Assembly: GCA_963768585.1 (NCBI GenBank)
Contig: CAVYIF010000012.1
Span: 1 to 64,000, forward strand
DNA length: 64,000 nt
From: CAVUNY01 sp963768585
GTDB taxonomy: Bacteria > Chloroflexota > Anaerolineae > Anaerolineales > Anaerolineaceae
Reading direction: 5' to 3'
The notes beneath the pieces were generated by a model that was not told the DNA's origin, searched no databases, and worked only from the letters and a program-made list of their open reading frames with translations. The position numbers were made by a program, and so were the translations under genes. Below are positions 35,797-46,172 of the stretch, in pieces (the first letter of the stretch is position 1; each line of letters starts with the position of its first letter).

Positions 35797-37503
35797 ATGA
35801 ATCAAGAAGCCAATAACGAGCCGGTAGACCACCTTTTTGAGCAGTTCACCCAACCCGGATCGCCGGGATGCGCCCTGGGGGTCATGCAGGGTGGGGAACT
35901 AGTCTACAAGAAAGGCTACGGCCTGGCCAACCTCGAATACGATATCCCCATTACACCTGCGACCCTCTTTCCCGTTGCATCCATGGCCAAGCAGTTTACC
36001 GCCCTGGCGATTGCTTTGCTGGCCGATCGAGGCGAATGTTCCCTAGACGACGATATCCGCACTCACCTGCCTGAAGTGCCAGACTTTGGCAAGCCGATCA
36101 CCATCCGCCACCTGATCCACCATACCAGCGGACTACGCGGCGATCTGATGCTGCTGCTCTCGGCCGGCTGGCGGCTGGAAGACGCGATCACCCATGCCGA
36201 TGTGATGGCGCTGGTCAAGAGGCAGCGCGACCTGAACTTTTCTCCCGGCGAGAAATTCGCCTACTGCGGCACCGGCTACGTGTTGTTGGCATCTATTGTG
36301 GCCCAGGTAAGCGGCCAATCTTTTGGGGAGTTCTGCCGGGCAAACATTTTCGACCCGTTGGGCATGCACCATACGCAGTTCCAGGAAGATACCCTGCTGG
36401 TGATCAAGAATCGGGCCTATGCTTACTATCCTGCGGGCGACAACCGCTACCAGAACGCGATTTTGACCTGTGCCCTGGTGGGCGGCACCGGCTTATTTAC
36501 TACGGTCGAAGACCTTGCATTGTGGGATAAAAACCTGGCTACAGGCCAGGTTGGCGGCCAGGCCGTGATCGAACAGATGCACCAGCGCGGCGTGTTGAAC
36601 AGCGGTCAGCAAATCGACTATGCATTTGGTCTCATTTGCGACACCTACAAAGGTTTAAAGGCCTTCGTCCACGGCGGCGATGGCGCGGGCATCCATTCCT
36701 ACATGATGCGTTTCCCTGATGAGATTTTCAGCGTGGCTGTCCTGGGGAACTGCAGTACGATCAATGCCCGCGGATTGGCATCGCAGGTGGCAGACCTGTA
36801 TCTGGCCGATCGCTTTCAGGAAGCCGCCGGCGAAGCGGCCGTCCCTGAAACCATCACCCTGACCGAAAAGCAGCTCGTTGCCAGGGCAGGCAGGTATTAC
36901 GATGCGGACTCTTCCTCTTTCGTGGATTTCGAAACCAAGAACGGCCATCTGCGCGTGTGGGGCTACGACCTGCTGCCGGTGAGTGAAAACAGCTTTGTCT
37001 TTGCCGTGTCTCCTGATGCCACGGCGAATTTTATCCCTGCCGCCGAAACCAGCCCGCAGCAGGTTCAACTCGACCTGGGTCTGGGGGCCACAACCTATGC
37101 CTGGTCTGAACCCGTTACGCCCATCCTGGATGACTTGAAAGCCTACCTCGGGCGCTTCTACAGCCCGGAATTGGGTGTACATTGGACAATTGCGCTCGAC
37201 GGCGACCGGTTAACGATTCGCCGCCGGAGACAGGGATCCAGTTCGTTGACCCCCATGATCGCCGACGTCTTCAGCGATGCCTGGATCGGGCAGATCCTGC
37301 ATTCCGCTGCCAGACCCTGGACGCTGGCATTCGATCGGGATGATAACTGCGCAGTTTCAGGGTTTCGAGTTTCCGATTCCGGAGGCACCCTGATCAATCT
37401 AAAATTTATCAAACAGGCCAGCGAAGATAGGATTTCTTACGACCACAAGACACGAGAAAAATATGAACAGCAAACCGAACATCATTTACATACTTGCGGA
37501 TGA
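35797..37503 (+). CDS. Serine hydrolase, class C beta-lactamase-like
   Basis: A 568-residue cytoplasmic protein with a beta-lactamase-related catalytic domain (to about residue 350) and a C-terminal extension of lipocalin-like strands. Motif 1 is VASMAKQFTA (SxxK). Motif 2 should be YxN but reads FAYCGTGYVLL, with Gly at the Asn position. Motif 3 is HGGDGAG (HxG). GGAAGGAAAGA supports the ATG. The last 41 bases overlap the sulfatase start in another frame; the polar tail after VSDSGGTLINLKF suggests that an original stop codon was lost. Confidence 0.8.
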   Translation: MNQEANNEPVDHLFEQFTQPGSPGCALGVMQGGELVYKKGYGLANLEYDIPITPATLFPVASMAKQFTALAIALLADRGECSLDDDIRTHLPEVPDFGKPITIRHLIHHTSGLRGDLMLLLSAGWRLEDAITHADVMALVKRQRDLNFSPGEKFAYCGTGYVLLASIVAQVSGQSFGEFCRANIFDPLGMHHTQFQEDTLLVIKNRAYAYYPAGDNRYQNAILTCALVGGTGLFTTVEDLALWDKNLATGQVGGQAVIEQMHQRGVLNSGQQIDYAFGLICDTYKGLKAFVHGGDGAGIHSYMMRFPDEIFSVAVLGNCSTINARGLASQVADLYLADRFQEAAGEAAVPETITLTEKQLVARAGRYYDADSSSFVDFETKNGHLRVWGYDLLPVSENSFVFAVSPDATANFIPAAETSPQQVQLDLGLGATTYAWSEPVTPILDDLKAYLGRFYSPELGVHWTIALDGDRLTIRRRRQGSSSLTPMIADVFSDAWIGQILHSAARPWTLAFDRDDNCAVSGFRVSDSGGTLINLKFIKQASEDRISYDHKTREKYEQQTEHHLHTCG

Positions 37504-38956
37504 CATGGGATATGGTGACGTTTCCTGTCTGAACGAAAACTCCCGGATTCACACCACCCATCTCGACCAACTGGCGGCCGAAGGCCTGATATTTCGCGAC
37601 GCGCACGCCAGTTCCGCCGTCTGCACGCCCTCCCGCTACAGCATTCTCACCGGGCGCTACAACTGGCGCTCCTGGCTCAAACAAGGCGTAAACTTTGGCT
37701 ATGACCGGGCCCTGATCGAGCCCGGACGAATGACCGTCGCCTCGCTGCTCAAGCAGCACGGCTATAAGACCGCTTGCTTCGGCAAGTGGCATCTCGGGTG
37801 GACCTGGCCAAAAAACAGCGCGGCCCCGGAGGATGTGAATTTTTCCCAACCTATCCAGGATGGCCCTACCAGCGTTGGTTTTGAAACCTTCTTTGGGATC
37901 AGTGCTTCGCTGGATATGCCGCCTTACGTCTATGTTGAGAACGACCGGCCAACTGCGGTTCCGGATCGGATTATTCCGGAAAGCGAGGGCAAAGCCTTCT
38001 GGCGTGAAGGGCCCATCGCGCCGGATTTCAAGCATGAGGAGGTCTTGCCAGAATTAACCAGAAGAGCACTGGCCTGGATGGAAAGCTGCGCTGATCAGAA
38101 TGCCCCCTTCTTCCTCTACTTCCCGCTGCCTGCCCCGCACACACCCATCCTGCCGCTCGCCCAGTTCCGCGGCAAATCCGGAACAAATGCCTACGGCGAC
38201 TTTTGTTTGCAGGTGGACGATATCGTCGGTCAGATTATGAACACCCTGGATCGCCGCGGCCTGAAAGACGACACCATCGTCATATTTGCTTCCGACAATG
38301 GATGTTCGCCCATGGCCGATTTTGAGGAACTGGCCAGGGTTGGCCACAAACCGAGCTACGTTTTTCGGGGCCACAAAGCGGACATATATGAGGGCGGCCA
38401 CCGCATCCCCCTGCTGGTTCGCTGGCCGGCCCGCATTCAACCCGGCATTAAAACCGATGAAACCGTGTGCCTCATAGATCTGCTGGCGACCTGCGCGGAC
38501 ATACTTGGCAGCGAGCTTCCTGAGGATGCCGGAGAAGACAGCGTCAGCAACCTGGCAGTATGGACCGGCACGCCCGTGGACGGATCGCTGCGCGAAGCAA
38601 CCGTGCACCATTCCATTGATGGGTCGTTCTCTATTCGCAAGGGAAAATGGAAGTTGGAAATGTGTCCGGGATCGGGTGGCTGGAGCTACCCGCGCCCGGG
38701 CAAGGAATGTGAAGGGCTGCCGCCCATTCAACTTTACGACCTGAGCGCCGATATCGGAGAACGCCGGAATGTATACCACGAACACCCTGAAACGGTCGCT
38801 GAATTGAAGCTGCTGCTTACCCGCTACGTTGAAAATGGCCGCAGCACGCCCGGGGCAAGACAGGGGAACACCGGCGGCGTTGTATGGGAACAGTTATGGT
38901 GGATGCTGACCCAGACACCCGGCAGGGATAAACCAACCGGCGCTGGCGACGCGTGA
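37463..38956 (+). CDS. Arylsulfatase-family sulfatase
   Basis: A 497-residue sulfatase. The metal-binding start is NIIYILADDMGYGD; the signature VCTPSRYSILTGRYNWR contains the Cys that must be converted to formylglycine (CxPSR); GKWHLGW and FASDNGCSP give the other ligands. It hydrolyses sulfate esters; no signal peptide is seen, so it may act inside the cell. Cys-type sulfatases need a formylglycine-generating enzyme; a secreted protein with two such domains is at 59358. The start lies within the end of the serine hydrolase gene, implying cotranscription. Confidence 0.88.
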   Translation: MNSKPNIIYILADDMGYGDVSCLNENSRIHTTHLDQLAAEGLIFRDAHASSAVCTPSRYSILTGRYNWRSWLKQGVNFGYDRALIEPGRMTVASLLKQHGYKTACFGKWHLGWTWPKNSAAPEDVNFSQPIQDGPTSVGFETFFGISASLDMPPYVYVENDRPTAVPDRIIPESEGKAFWREGPIAPDFKHEEVLPELTRRALAWMESCADQNAPFFLYFPLPAPHTPILPLAQFRGKSGTNAYGDFCLQVDDIVGQIMNTLDRRGLKDDTIVIFASDNGCSPMADFEELARVGHKPSYVFRGHKADIYEGGHRIPLLVRWPARIQPGIKTDETVCLIDLLATCADILGSELPEDAGEDSVSNLAVWTGTPVDGSLREATVHHSIDGSFSIRKGKWKLEMCPGSGGWSYPRPGKECEGLPPIQLYDLSADIGERRNVYHEHPETVAELKLLLTRYVENGRSTPGARQGNTGGVVWEQLWWMLTQTPGRDKPTGAGDA

Positions 38957-39037
38957 ACCAGTATATGGTGTTGCCACCCCTCAAGAGTTGTAGCTCGATC
39001 CTATGTACCAGCCATCCATCTTCTCCCTAGGGGAAAT

Positions 39038-39821
39038 ATGTGCCTAAATATTCAGTACCATAACGGAAATTCACTATCCTACGCGGAATACGGCGATATG
39101 AACGGATTCCCAATACTCATCCAACATGGTTTAATTGCGAGTATTAAGAGCTTTGACCTGTTTGAACCGCTGCTTCGCTTGGGAACCCGCCTGATCTGCA
39201 TCGCCCGTCCTGGTTATGGCGAGTTCGTCGCCCTATAAGATGAAGAATATTGCCGAATGGGGCAGCATTGTGGCGTTTCTGGTTGAACAACTCGAGCTCT
39301 CGCAATTTGATATTTTGGGAATGTCCTCGGGTGCGCCCTACAGCTACGCCATTGGGCACCGACTTCCGGATAAAACAAGAAACATATTCATTCTGAGTGG
39401 CACCCCGGCACTTTACGATAAAACCGTGGTCTCGCATTGGCCTTGGGAGGTAAAAAAGAATGCGAGCATTGCCGAAATGGAAAAGCTGGCCTATGAATTG
39501 TTCTTTTCACAGGTATCGCCACAAGACGCAGCAAACGACGATATTAAAGATTCGATGGCCAACAATTGTTTCGGCATTGCGCAAGACTTTACGTTGCGCG
39601 GTATGCATTGGGGCTTCGATTTATCCGAGGTTAGTGAAAATGTATGGATGCGCCACAGTAAAGCCGACCATTCGGTTCCGTTTATTACGGCAGAACTGAC
39701 ATCCAAATTGCTGCCCTATTGCAGGCTGGAAACAAAAGAAACCGATGTCCATTTTTCAACAGCGGTATTAGACGATTTCATCCAAACGACCATGGCAGAA
39801 TGGTACCGGACGCAAAAATAA
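39038..39821 (+). pseudogene. Alpha/beta hydrolase with one frameshift
   Basis: The first frame reads MCLNIQYHNGNSLSYAEYGD, PILIQHGLIAS and CIARPGYGE, then stops at 39238. An extra T in GAGTTCGTCG shifts the frame; beyond it the fold continues as NIAEWGSIVAFLVEQL, FDILGMSSGAPYSYAIG (nucleophile Ser) and FILSGTPALYD, ending DVHFSTAVLDDFI with the His. Removal of one base restores about 260 residues. Confidence 0.8.
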
Positions 39822-39843
39822 AATCCACTTCAAGGGGCGAAGT

Positions 39844-40611
39844 ATGCGCCAAACCGGCTCTCTCATCCAACGTTACCAGCTGGCTATCTTCTTTGTTTTA
39901 ACCTTCGGCTGCTTCTGGTTGGCCACCCCGCTCGCAGCAACATCCGTGGCGCTGCCGGGCCTGGTGGCCTCCTTTGCGCCAGCGATCATCGCTTTCCTGC
40001 TTACCGCCATTTGTAGCGGTAGACCAGGAGTCAACGCCCTGGCAGGTAAGATCAAAGTGTGGCGCGTGGGTCTGCGCTGGTACGGCGCAGCCATCGGCAT
40101 ACCTTACATTGTCAGTACGCTCATTTATTCCGTCATCTTGCTACTCGGCGCAAGCCCGACGCTGCAATTTGGCGCGATTTTGGCCTATATTCCCGTGATC
40201 TACATCCTGGCAGCCGGCGAAGAGTACGGTTGGCGGGGATATGTTTTACCGCAATTGTTGCAGCGGATGCCCCCGCTGATCGTCGCAGGCATTCTGGGGG
40301 TGATCCATGCCGCTTATCACCTGCCTTTATGGGCAGCACCTGGGTTCCCCACCCCAGCGTATTCGCTGCTCTCCTTCATGGTTTCATCCCTGGCTTTTGG
40401 CGTAATCTGGACCTGGATTTACCAAAATACCCGGGGCAGTGTTTTGCTCGCCGCACTGTTCCACGGCTCGATTAACAGCGCCGGCAACACCTTCTTTGCC
40501 GGAATTCCCTCAGCGCAGCTCAGCTGGTTGATGCCGGTTGCATTCGGCACGGCCGCGCTCATCGTTATCGCCAGGAACGGTCCCAAGCTTAAGCGTGAAC
40601 CGGCCGCTTAA
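39844..40611 (+). CDS. CPBP family intramembrane glutamic protease
   Basis: A 255-residue membrane protein with about seven helices. The ABI/CPBP motifs are present: EEYGWRGYVLPQL (EExxxR), HAAYHLPLWAAPG (motif 2) and LFHGSINSAGN (motif 3, His and Asn). Such proteases cleave substrates in the membrane; in bacteria many act on bacteriocins, others on anti-sigma factors. AAGGGGCGAAGT precedes the ATG. No obvious partner gene. Confidence 0.88.
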   Translation: MRQTGSLIQRYQLAIFFVLTFGCFWLATPLAATSVALPGLVASFAPAIIAFLLTAICSGRPGVNALAGKIKVWRVGLRWYGAAIGIPYIVSTLIYSVILLLGASPTLQFGAILAYIPVIYILAAGEEYGWRGYVLPQLLQRMPPLIVAGILGVIHAAYHLPLWAAPGFPTPAYSLLSFMVSSLAFGVIWTWIYQNTRGSVLLAALFHGSINSAGNTFFAGIPSAQLSWLMPVAFGTAALIVIARNGPKLKREPAA

Positions 40612-40774
40612 TCCTTGTCCGGCGTTCAAGGCTGAAATTTACAGCTTGATCACAACCCGCTGGCGACTTGCCTGCCCGAAAAAACATGATCGTCGGACCA
40701 TGCAATTAGCAGGATAAGCTAAAATAAAATTGTAACCTGATGATCAGCCAACCGTAAAGAAAGGAAAAACTTTC

Positions 40775-41642
40775 ATGAAGAAGACTGACCGCAATGCCCT
40801 GATCGTTTTTCTTGTTGTGGTGTTGATCGGCGTTCTGGTCGGTATGGCAGGCAGTCAGGGTGGGCGGCTAATTTTCGGCGTTCCCTTATTTGGCCTTTTA
40901 GTAGGGTTGATCTTTCTAATCCAATGGCTGGCCTTTATTCCGGCATATTTGCAGCAAACCGAAAAGTTCTACGATCTCACCGGTAGTATCACCTACATTT
41001 CTGCAATCACACTGGCCGTTATTTTAAGTAATGGTGTCGATGGCCGCGCGCTCCTGCTGTGGGCCCTGGTCGTGATCTGGGCCCTCCGTCTGGGAACATT
41101 CCTCTTTCGGCGCATCCAAAAAGCGGGCAAGGACGACCGATTCGATGAACTCAAACCTTCCTTGATCCGTTTCCTGAACGCCTGGACCATTCAGGGCTTA
41201 TGGGTCACATTTACGATGGCTGCCGCGCTGGTTGCCATCACCACCACCAACCGCAAAGAATTGGATTTTTTCGCCATCCTTGGTTTCTTGATATGGGTTT
41301 TCGGGTTTGGTTTTGAGGTAGTCGCCGATGCCCAGAAAAGCCGGTTTAATGCCAATCCGGAAAACAAAGGCCGGTTTATTCAAACCGGATTATGGTCTCG
41401 TTCTCGCCATCCTAATTATTTTGGGGAGATCGTACTCTGGGTAGGTATAGCAGTGATTGCTTTGCCCGTCCTGCAAGGCTGGCAGTGGGTGGCCCTGATT
41501 TCTCCGGTTTTTGTGAGCGTGCTTCTCACCCGCGTCAGCGGGGTTCCGCTATTAGAAAAAAAAGCGGATCAGCAAATGGGGCGGGCAGGAAGACTATGAA
41601 GCGTATAAGAAGCGGACGCCGGTATTGATCCCCCGCCTCTGA
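40775..41642 (+). pseudogene. DUF1295 membrane protein (steroid 5-alpha-reductase-like), C-terminal frameshift
   Basis: A multi-helix membrane protein with the DUF1295 pattern: FYDLTGSITYISAITLAV, RLGTFLFRRIQKAGKDDRFDELK, and the NAD(P)-binding end GRFIQTGLWSRSRHPNYFGEIVLW. The open frame runs to 41599, but the expected last residues lie in the next frame (GGQEDYEAYKKRTPVLIPRL, stop 41642). A one-base insertion near 41570 explains this. Up to the break the protein is fully conserved; truncation by about 20 residues may still leave it functional. AAAGGAAAAACTTTC supports the ATG. Confidence 0.78.
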
Positions 41643-41936
41643 TTTTCATATCCATGAATGAGGCGTCTTTTCTGGTCTTATCCGCCCAGGTCGTTTTGGG
41701 GAACGCATTTGGACCATCAGCAGATCGGCAACACCCACTGGGAGATATTCAGATGTTTGGTTTGAGGTTCCAAAGTGAGATGGTGAAAAAGCACCCTCCA
41801 AGGGACTGAAAAGCGTTTTTTAACAGAAACCCTCCCATTTTTCTCTAATTTACGATATAAATGATACAAAAGATCAAGGTTGAAACAACAAACATTTCAA
41901 TCGTTCAACGAACAAAGGATTAACAGGAGCGCCAAA

Positions 41937-43085
41937 TTGTCTGCTACAACGAATACCGTCAGCAAAACTCCCCCGGAAACATCCTCGCGCGCTGTGCAAG
42001 GGACGAGAAGCCTGCGTTTCACGCAGCACCGTAATTTCCAAAAAACACTCAATGAGCGGGTGAATGCCTACCTGCGCGAGCACAACCTGCCGGGGCGCGA
42101 CGTGCCGGCCATGTATCTCAAGACCGCGTTTGCGCTGGCCTGGTGGTTGGCTGCCTACCTGCTCATACTGCTCGGCCATTTCTCCCCGCTGGTAAATCTT
42201 GGCCTGTGCCTGGTGTGGGCCCTGGCCATAGCCTCGGTCGGTTTCAACGTGATGCATGACTCCAACCACGGTGGATATTCCAATAATCCCCGCATTAACC
42301 GCCTGATCAGCCTCAGCGCCGAGATGCTGGGCATGAGCGGGTTCCGCTGGCGTACCAAGCACAACGTCTGGCACCACACCTACACCAACATCGCCGGCCT
42401 GGATGATGACGTGGAAACCTTTGGCTTGATGCGCCTCACGCCCCGTGCGCCGTGGAAACCGTTGTTTAAAGCACAGGTCTGGTACTTCCCCGTGATTTAC
42501 AGCCTGATCGCCTTCGACTTCATCCTGCGCGACTTTATGATGGTGCTGTTCGGCAAGTCCGACGCCAATCATGTTTATCCGAAGATGAGCGCCACGGACA
42601 AGGTCACGTTCTGGTCTGGCAAACTGTTCTTCTTCGTGATCATGTTCGCGCTTCCCCTGCTGGTCTTCCCCTGGTGGCAGGTGCTGGTTGGCTTTTTCAT
42701 CGTGATGCTCACGGTCGGCCTGATCATGGGCGTCGTCTTCCAGCTCGCCCACATCAACGGCGATGCCACCTTCCCGGAGCCGGTAGGCAGCCCGCAGCAC
42801 ATCGAAAACGAATGGGCCGTACATCAGGTTGAGACGACCACGGATTTCGCGCCGCGCAACTGGCTTTTGAATTTTTATGTCGGTGGGTTGAATTACCAGA
42901 TCGAACATCACCTGCTGCCGCATATTTGCCATCTGAACTACCCGCGCCTCGCGCCGATCGTGCGTGCGACGTGCGAGGAGTTCGGCATCCGCTACAACTG
43001 CTTCAGCAGCTGGCGCGAGGCATTTGCTGGCCACCTGCACGAGCTGCGCGTCCTCGGGCGCACGCCGGAATTGGAGCAGGGATGA
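41937..43085 (+). CDS. Membrane fatty acid desaturase
   Basis: A di-iron acyl-lipid or acyl-CoA desaturase of about 382 residues. The three histidine boxes are MHDSNHGGYS (HxxxH), KHNVWHHTYTN (HxxHH) and NYQIEHHLLPHI (QxxHH), with four membrane helices between. It introduces a double bond into acyl chains at the cytoplasmic face. The start is taken as TTG at 41937, seven bases after AGGAG; the open frame reaches 41880. The QxxHH box points to front-end or linoleoyl-type enzymes. A bidirectional terminator follows at 43196. Confidence 0.9.
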   Translation: MSATTNTVSKTPPETSSRAVQGTRSLRFTQHRNFQKTLNERVNAYLREHNLPGRDVPAMYLKTAFALAWWLAAYLLILLGHFSPLVNLGLCLVWALAIASVGFNVMHDSNHGGYSNNPRINRLISLSAEMLGMSGFRWRTKHNVWHHTYTNIAGLDDDVETFGLMRLTPRAPWKPLFKAQVWYFPVIYSLIAFDFILRDFMMVLFGKSDANHVYPKMSATDKVTFWSGKLFFFVIMFALPLLVFPWWQVLVGFFIVMLTVGLIMGVVFQLAHINGDATFPEPVGSPQHIENEWAVHQVETTTDFAPRNWLLNFYVGGLNYQIEHHLLPHICHLNYPRLAPIVRATCEEFGIRYNCFSSWREAFAGHLHELRVLGRTPELEQG

Positions 43086-43195
43086 TGCGAAACGGGGGCA
43101 TCAAGATCCACGATCACTCCGGGTGAGGCCAATCCGCAAATCTGAATGCTGCTTCTGGTAATCGTGCGGGGCCTATATCGTTAACGAACCATTGC

Positions 43196-43226
43196 AGTGG
43201 GGCAGGCCCGATTGGCCTGCCCCACT
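43196..43226. terminator. Bidirectional terminator
   Basis: AGTGGGGCAGGCC and GGCCTGCCCCACT pair perfectly over 13 bases with a 5-base loop. It separates the desaturase (plus) from the small membrane protein gene (minus). Confidence 0.75.
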
Positions 43227-43263
43227 CTCGTATTATTCAGATCAGGTTCGTACCTGTTTGCAA

Positions 43264-43506
43264 TTATGCCGCGGGTGCAGCCGGTTTTTCGGATTCAGCA
43301 GCGTGCGCCCGGCGGTGCAGTTCGGCAAACATGGGCGGCACGTTGTTTTTCCATGCTTCACGCCGATGCCCGGCCATGTAAGCATATTTACGGCGCGCAA
43401 AACCACGCATCAAGCCGATCGCCAAAGGGATGGCTAACAAAGGCATAATGTGCCTGAAACCAACGTGCGGAGCACTACCGCAATCATGAACCAGATTGTT
43501 TTCCAT
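43264..43506 (-). CDS. Small membrane protein, unknown function
   Basis: An 80-residue protein, MENNLVHDCGSAPHVGFRHI, one membrane helix (MPLLAIPLAIGLMRGF) and a basic tail (ARRKYAYMAGHRREAW) ending in a Pro/Ala-rich stretch. TAGGAGAAAAGCAA precedes the ATG, so it is likely translated. I do not recognise the family. Convergent with the desaturase gene. Confidence 0.6.
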   Translation of the reverse strand: MENNLVHDCGSAPHVGFRHIMPLLAIPLAIGLMRGFARRKYAYMAGHRREAWKNNVPPMFAELHRRAHAAESEKPAAPAA

Positions 43507-43787
43507 TTGCTTTTCTCCTATATTGACCATTTCGACCGGCAGGTTTTCTCCTGAAAGAGGGCTGGGGAGGATCCCACACCGGTCAAATGCTAGTTCCGGC
43601 CAAAACTGTAAGCCGGATTGAACGCTGATTCAATGATAAACAGAAATTGCGTAGGAAATATGGAGGGTCTGTGGAAATATTGTGCAAGTGCGTTGTTCCA
43701 AGGGTTCGCCTGGTGCGCCAGGTGCCGTATTTGTGAGACAATAAGAAAAACGTTCTTGTTAGAAACCTGGTATAGAGGGAAGATTTT

Positions 43788-44700
43788 ATGCAGAAAATTC
43801 AAAAAGTAGCCATCCTGGGCGCCGGGGCAATGGGATCTTATTTTGCATCCCGATTTTTTGACACGCCTGGTTTTTCAACCGTTTTGATCGCTACCGGTCA
43901 GCGTCTTGAAAAGCTGAAAGCGGATGGCATCGTGGTGAACGAGAAGCCTTATTTTATTCCGGCCATTTCCCCCGACGAAGCCGGTTCAGCGGTAGACCTG
44001 ATTATCGTGGCGTTAAAACACCAGCACCTCAAAGAAGCCGTCCACGACCTTGGCAAACTGGTGGGCGATTCGACCACTTTCCTTTCTGTGATGAATGGCT
44101 TGGAAAGCGAAGAAACGATTGGGGCGATCTATGGGATGGAAAAAATCGTTTACGCCATATCCGTAGGGATCGATGCCGTGCGCTCGGAAAATCGGGTAAC
44201 CTATACCAAACCTGGCATCCACTATTTTGGCGAGGCGACAAAATCACCCCATCAGCCCCAAGGTGCGCCGAATTCAAAAAGCCTTCGATCAGGCCGGGAT
44301 CGCCTATAAGACCCCAGAGGACATGATGCGCATGTTGTGGTGGAAGTTCATGGTAAACGTCGGGGTAAACCAGGCCTCGGCCGTATTGCACGCGCCTTAT
44401 GGTGTCTTCCAAACCAATCCCGAGGCACAGGGATTGATGAGATCATTGATGCAGGAAGTGGTTGCACTGGCAAAGGCATTAAATGTAAACCTGACCCTGC
44501 AGGATATCAATGAGTGGCAGCTTGTTATGAATCAGCTGTCTCCCCAGGGGAAAACATCCATGCTGCAGGATATCGAGGCCCGGCGCAAAACCGAAGTAGA
44601 GATTTTTGGCGGAAAGGTGATCGAATTGGGCAAGACCTACGGCGTTCCCACGCCGGTGAACCAGACGATTGTGCAGATTATCCGGGTATTAGAACAGTGA
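43788..44700 (+). pseudogene. 2-dehydropantoate 2-reductase (ketopantoate reductase family), one frameshift
   Basis: The N-terminal Rossmann domain (AILGAGAMGSYFASRFF, IIVALKHQHLKEAV, VMNGLESEE) is followed by GIHYFGEA, after which the frame changes near 44240. The C-terminal domain continues as ISPKVRRIQKAFDQAGI, MLWWKFMVNVGVNQASAV (the Lys-Asn motif) and SMLQDIEARRKTEVEIFGG, typical of ApbA/PanE. One base removed restores about 304 residues. AGAGGGAAGATTTT supports the start. It would reduce ketopantoate to pantoate with NADPH in coenzyme A synthesis, or a related 2-keto acid. Confidence 0.8.
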
Positions 44701-44733
44701 CACCCCGTTCCATGGCACAAATTTCTTGTTTCT

Positions 44734-45772
44734 TCAGCTTGCGAGTGGCAGCGGCACCATTATGCCTTCATCCATGCTGATGTTTACTGCTTCCGTAAAT
44801 TCCATATACTTGACCCCGTCTTCAAAGGTCGTGTATTTGATTGATTCTATTCCGCGGATAGCATTGATAAACTCTTCTTCAACGCGCCACGCGCCTTCTT
44901 CTTCTGGGGGAATTCTGATTTCTTCTAAACTGCGATCCCCAACCTGACCGCCAAAGAGCTTTTTATCTTTATATCGCAGGGTGCCCTTGCTCCCATATAA
45001 TGAAATTTCAGAAGCGTCCCCCAACCCTGACACTTGAGAAAAACTAAAATGAGCTTGTGCACCACATTCCATGTGGGCGATTACGTCGAGATGTTCAGGA
45101 ATTCGGATTGAAATCATTTCACCCGTATCGGGGTCTGGTCGCATTTTTACAAACGTTTTTCCCATCGCTACCAATCGTTTTGCAGGGCCAATCCAACGCA
45201 TCAATGTTTCATACCAAATGCCCAGTCCCATGATGTTATAGCCACTCAAACCGAAATTTTGGCGCCAGCTAATGGCCTTATTCTTATCCAGAAATCCGTG
45301 TTTCTCTTGTAACTCCACCGCCAAAATATCTCCAAGAAATCCTTCAGCGATCAATCTTTTTATGGTGGTATCGACCCGAAAGGAAAAAGGTGCCGGGACG
45401 ATTTGCGTAATCAAGTGCGGTTTTTCAACTGCTGCTCGCAGCATTTCGCGTGCTTCCACTACATTTCTAGCCATACGGGCTTCACACATGACGTGTTTAT
45501 TGGCCGCCAGGGCAGCCAGCGTGATTGGATGGTGTAAATACGGCCACGTCCCAATCACAATTGCATCGGTATCCGGCGCCTTGACTAATTCAGACCAATG
45601 CTTGTACACATTCGGAATGTTAAATTGACCCGCTATCTTTGTTGACGATTCAATGCTGCGGTTACAGACACTAATAATTTCCACCCCTTCAATAGCTTGC
45701 AAGCCAGGAATATGCTTTTCTTTTGTGTTTGTACCTGCGCCAATAATGCCAATTCGGATTGGGTTCGTTCAT
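44734..45772 (-). pseudogene. Gfo/Idh/MocA family oxidoreductase with frameshift in codon 5
   Basis: The long frame lacks a start; the Rossmann loop IRIGIIGAGTNTKEKHIPGLQAI lies upstream of its first possible TTG. An ATG at 45772 with CAGAGGAGATTCAATCATC upstream is one base out of frame: dropping an A in CCCAATCCG gives MNEPIRIGIIGAG. The rest is intact: ALAANKHVMCEARMARNVVEAR and the beta-sheet domain with EKHGFLDKNKAISW. It would oxidise or reduce a sugar or cyclitol with NAD(P). Convergent with the ketopantoate reductase gene. Confidence 0.78.
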
Positions 45773-45789
45773 GATGATTGAATCTCCTC

Positions 45790-46172
45790 TGCAGCCCACA
45801 GCCAACTGCTCATAAAAGGCTAAAAGTCTTATTAACGATCTATTTCCTAGGAACAGTTTTGCCAGAATAAATCTGTTGTGACGCGAACCACGAAAAAGGT
45901 CAAAATAATTCCTCCACAAAACCAATATCCTGATCATTATGCCACAAGATAACCGGCGATGCGAGCCATGAAAAGCCCTGCTGGATGAAGGTCAAACCTC
46001 TTACTGATGGGATATTCACTGGAAAATTCATTCCTGAAGCTTCGTATGAGCGCCATCAAGAGCGTCTAAAATGGTATTAACTGCCATGTTCAAAAATTGG
46101 ATTACGCGTGCAGCAGGCAATTCGGCACCAGTTATAATCTCTGAAGAAAATAATTCAGTATACAATAACCAT
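45790..46172. other. Intergenic stretch with a 31-codon fragment
   Basis: About 380 bases between divergent genes. A short frame at 45985-46080 reads MKVKPLTDGIFTGKF then ASYERHQERLKWY and looks like the end of an unknown protein, without a ribosome binding site. No other element was seen. Confidence 0.35.

Noticed and set aside
41874..43040. A 388-residue minus-strand frame over the desaturase gene.
   Set aside because: It has low-complexity His/Gln/Glu-rich composition. The plus strand encodes a desaturase with all three His boxes.
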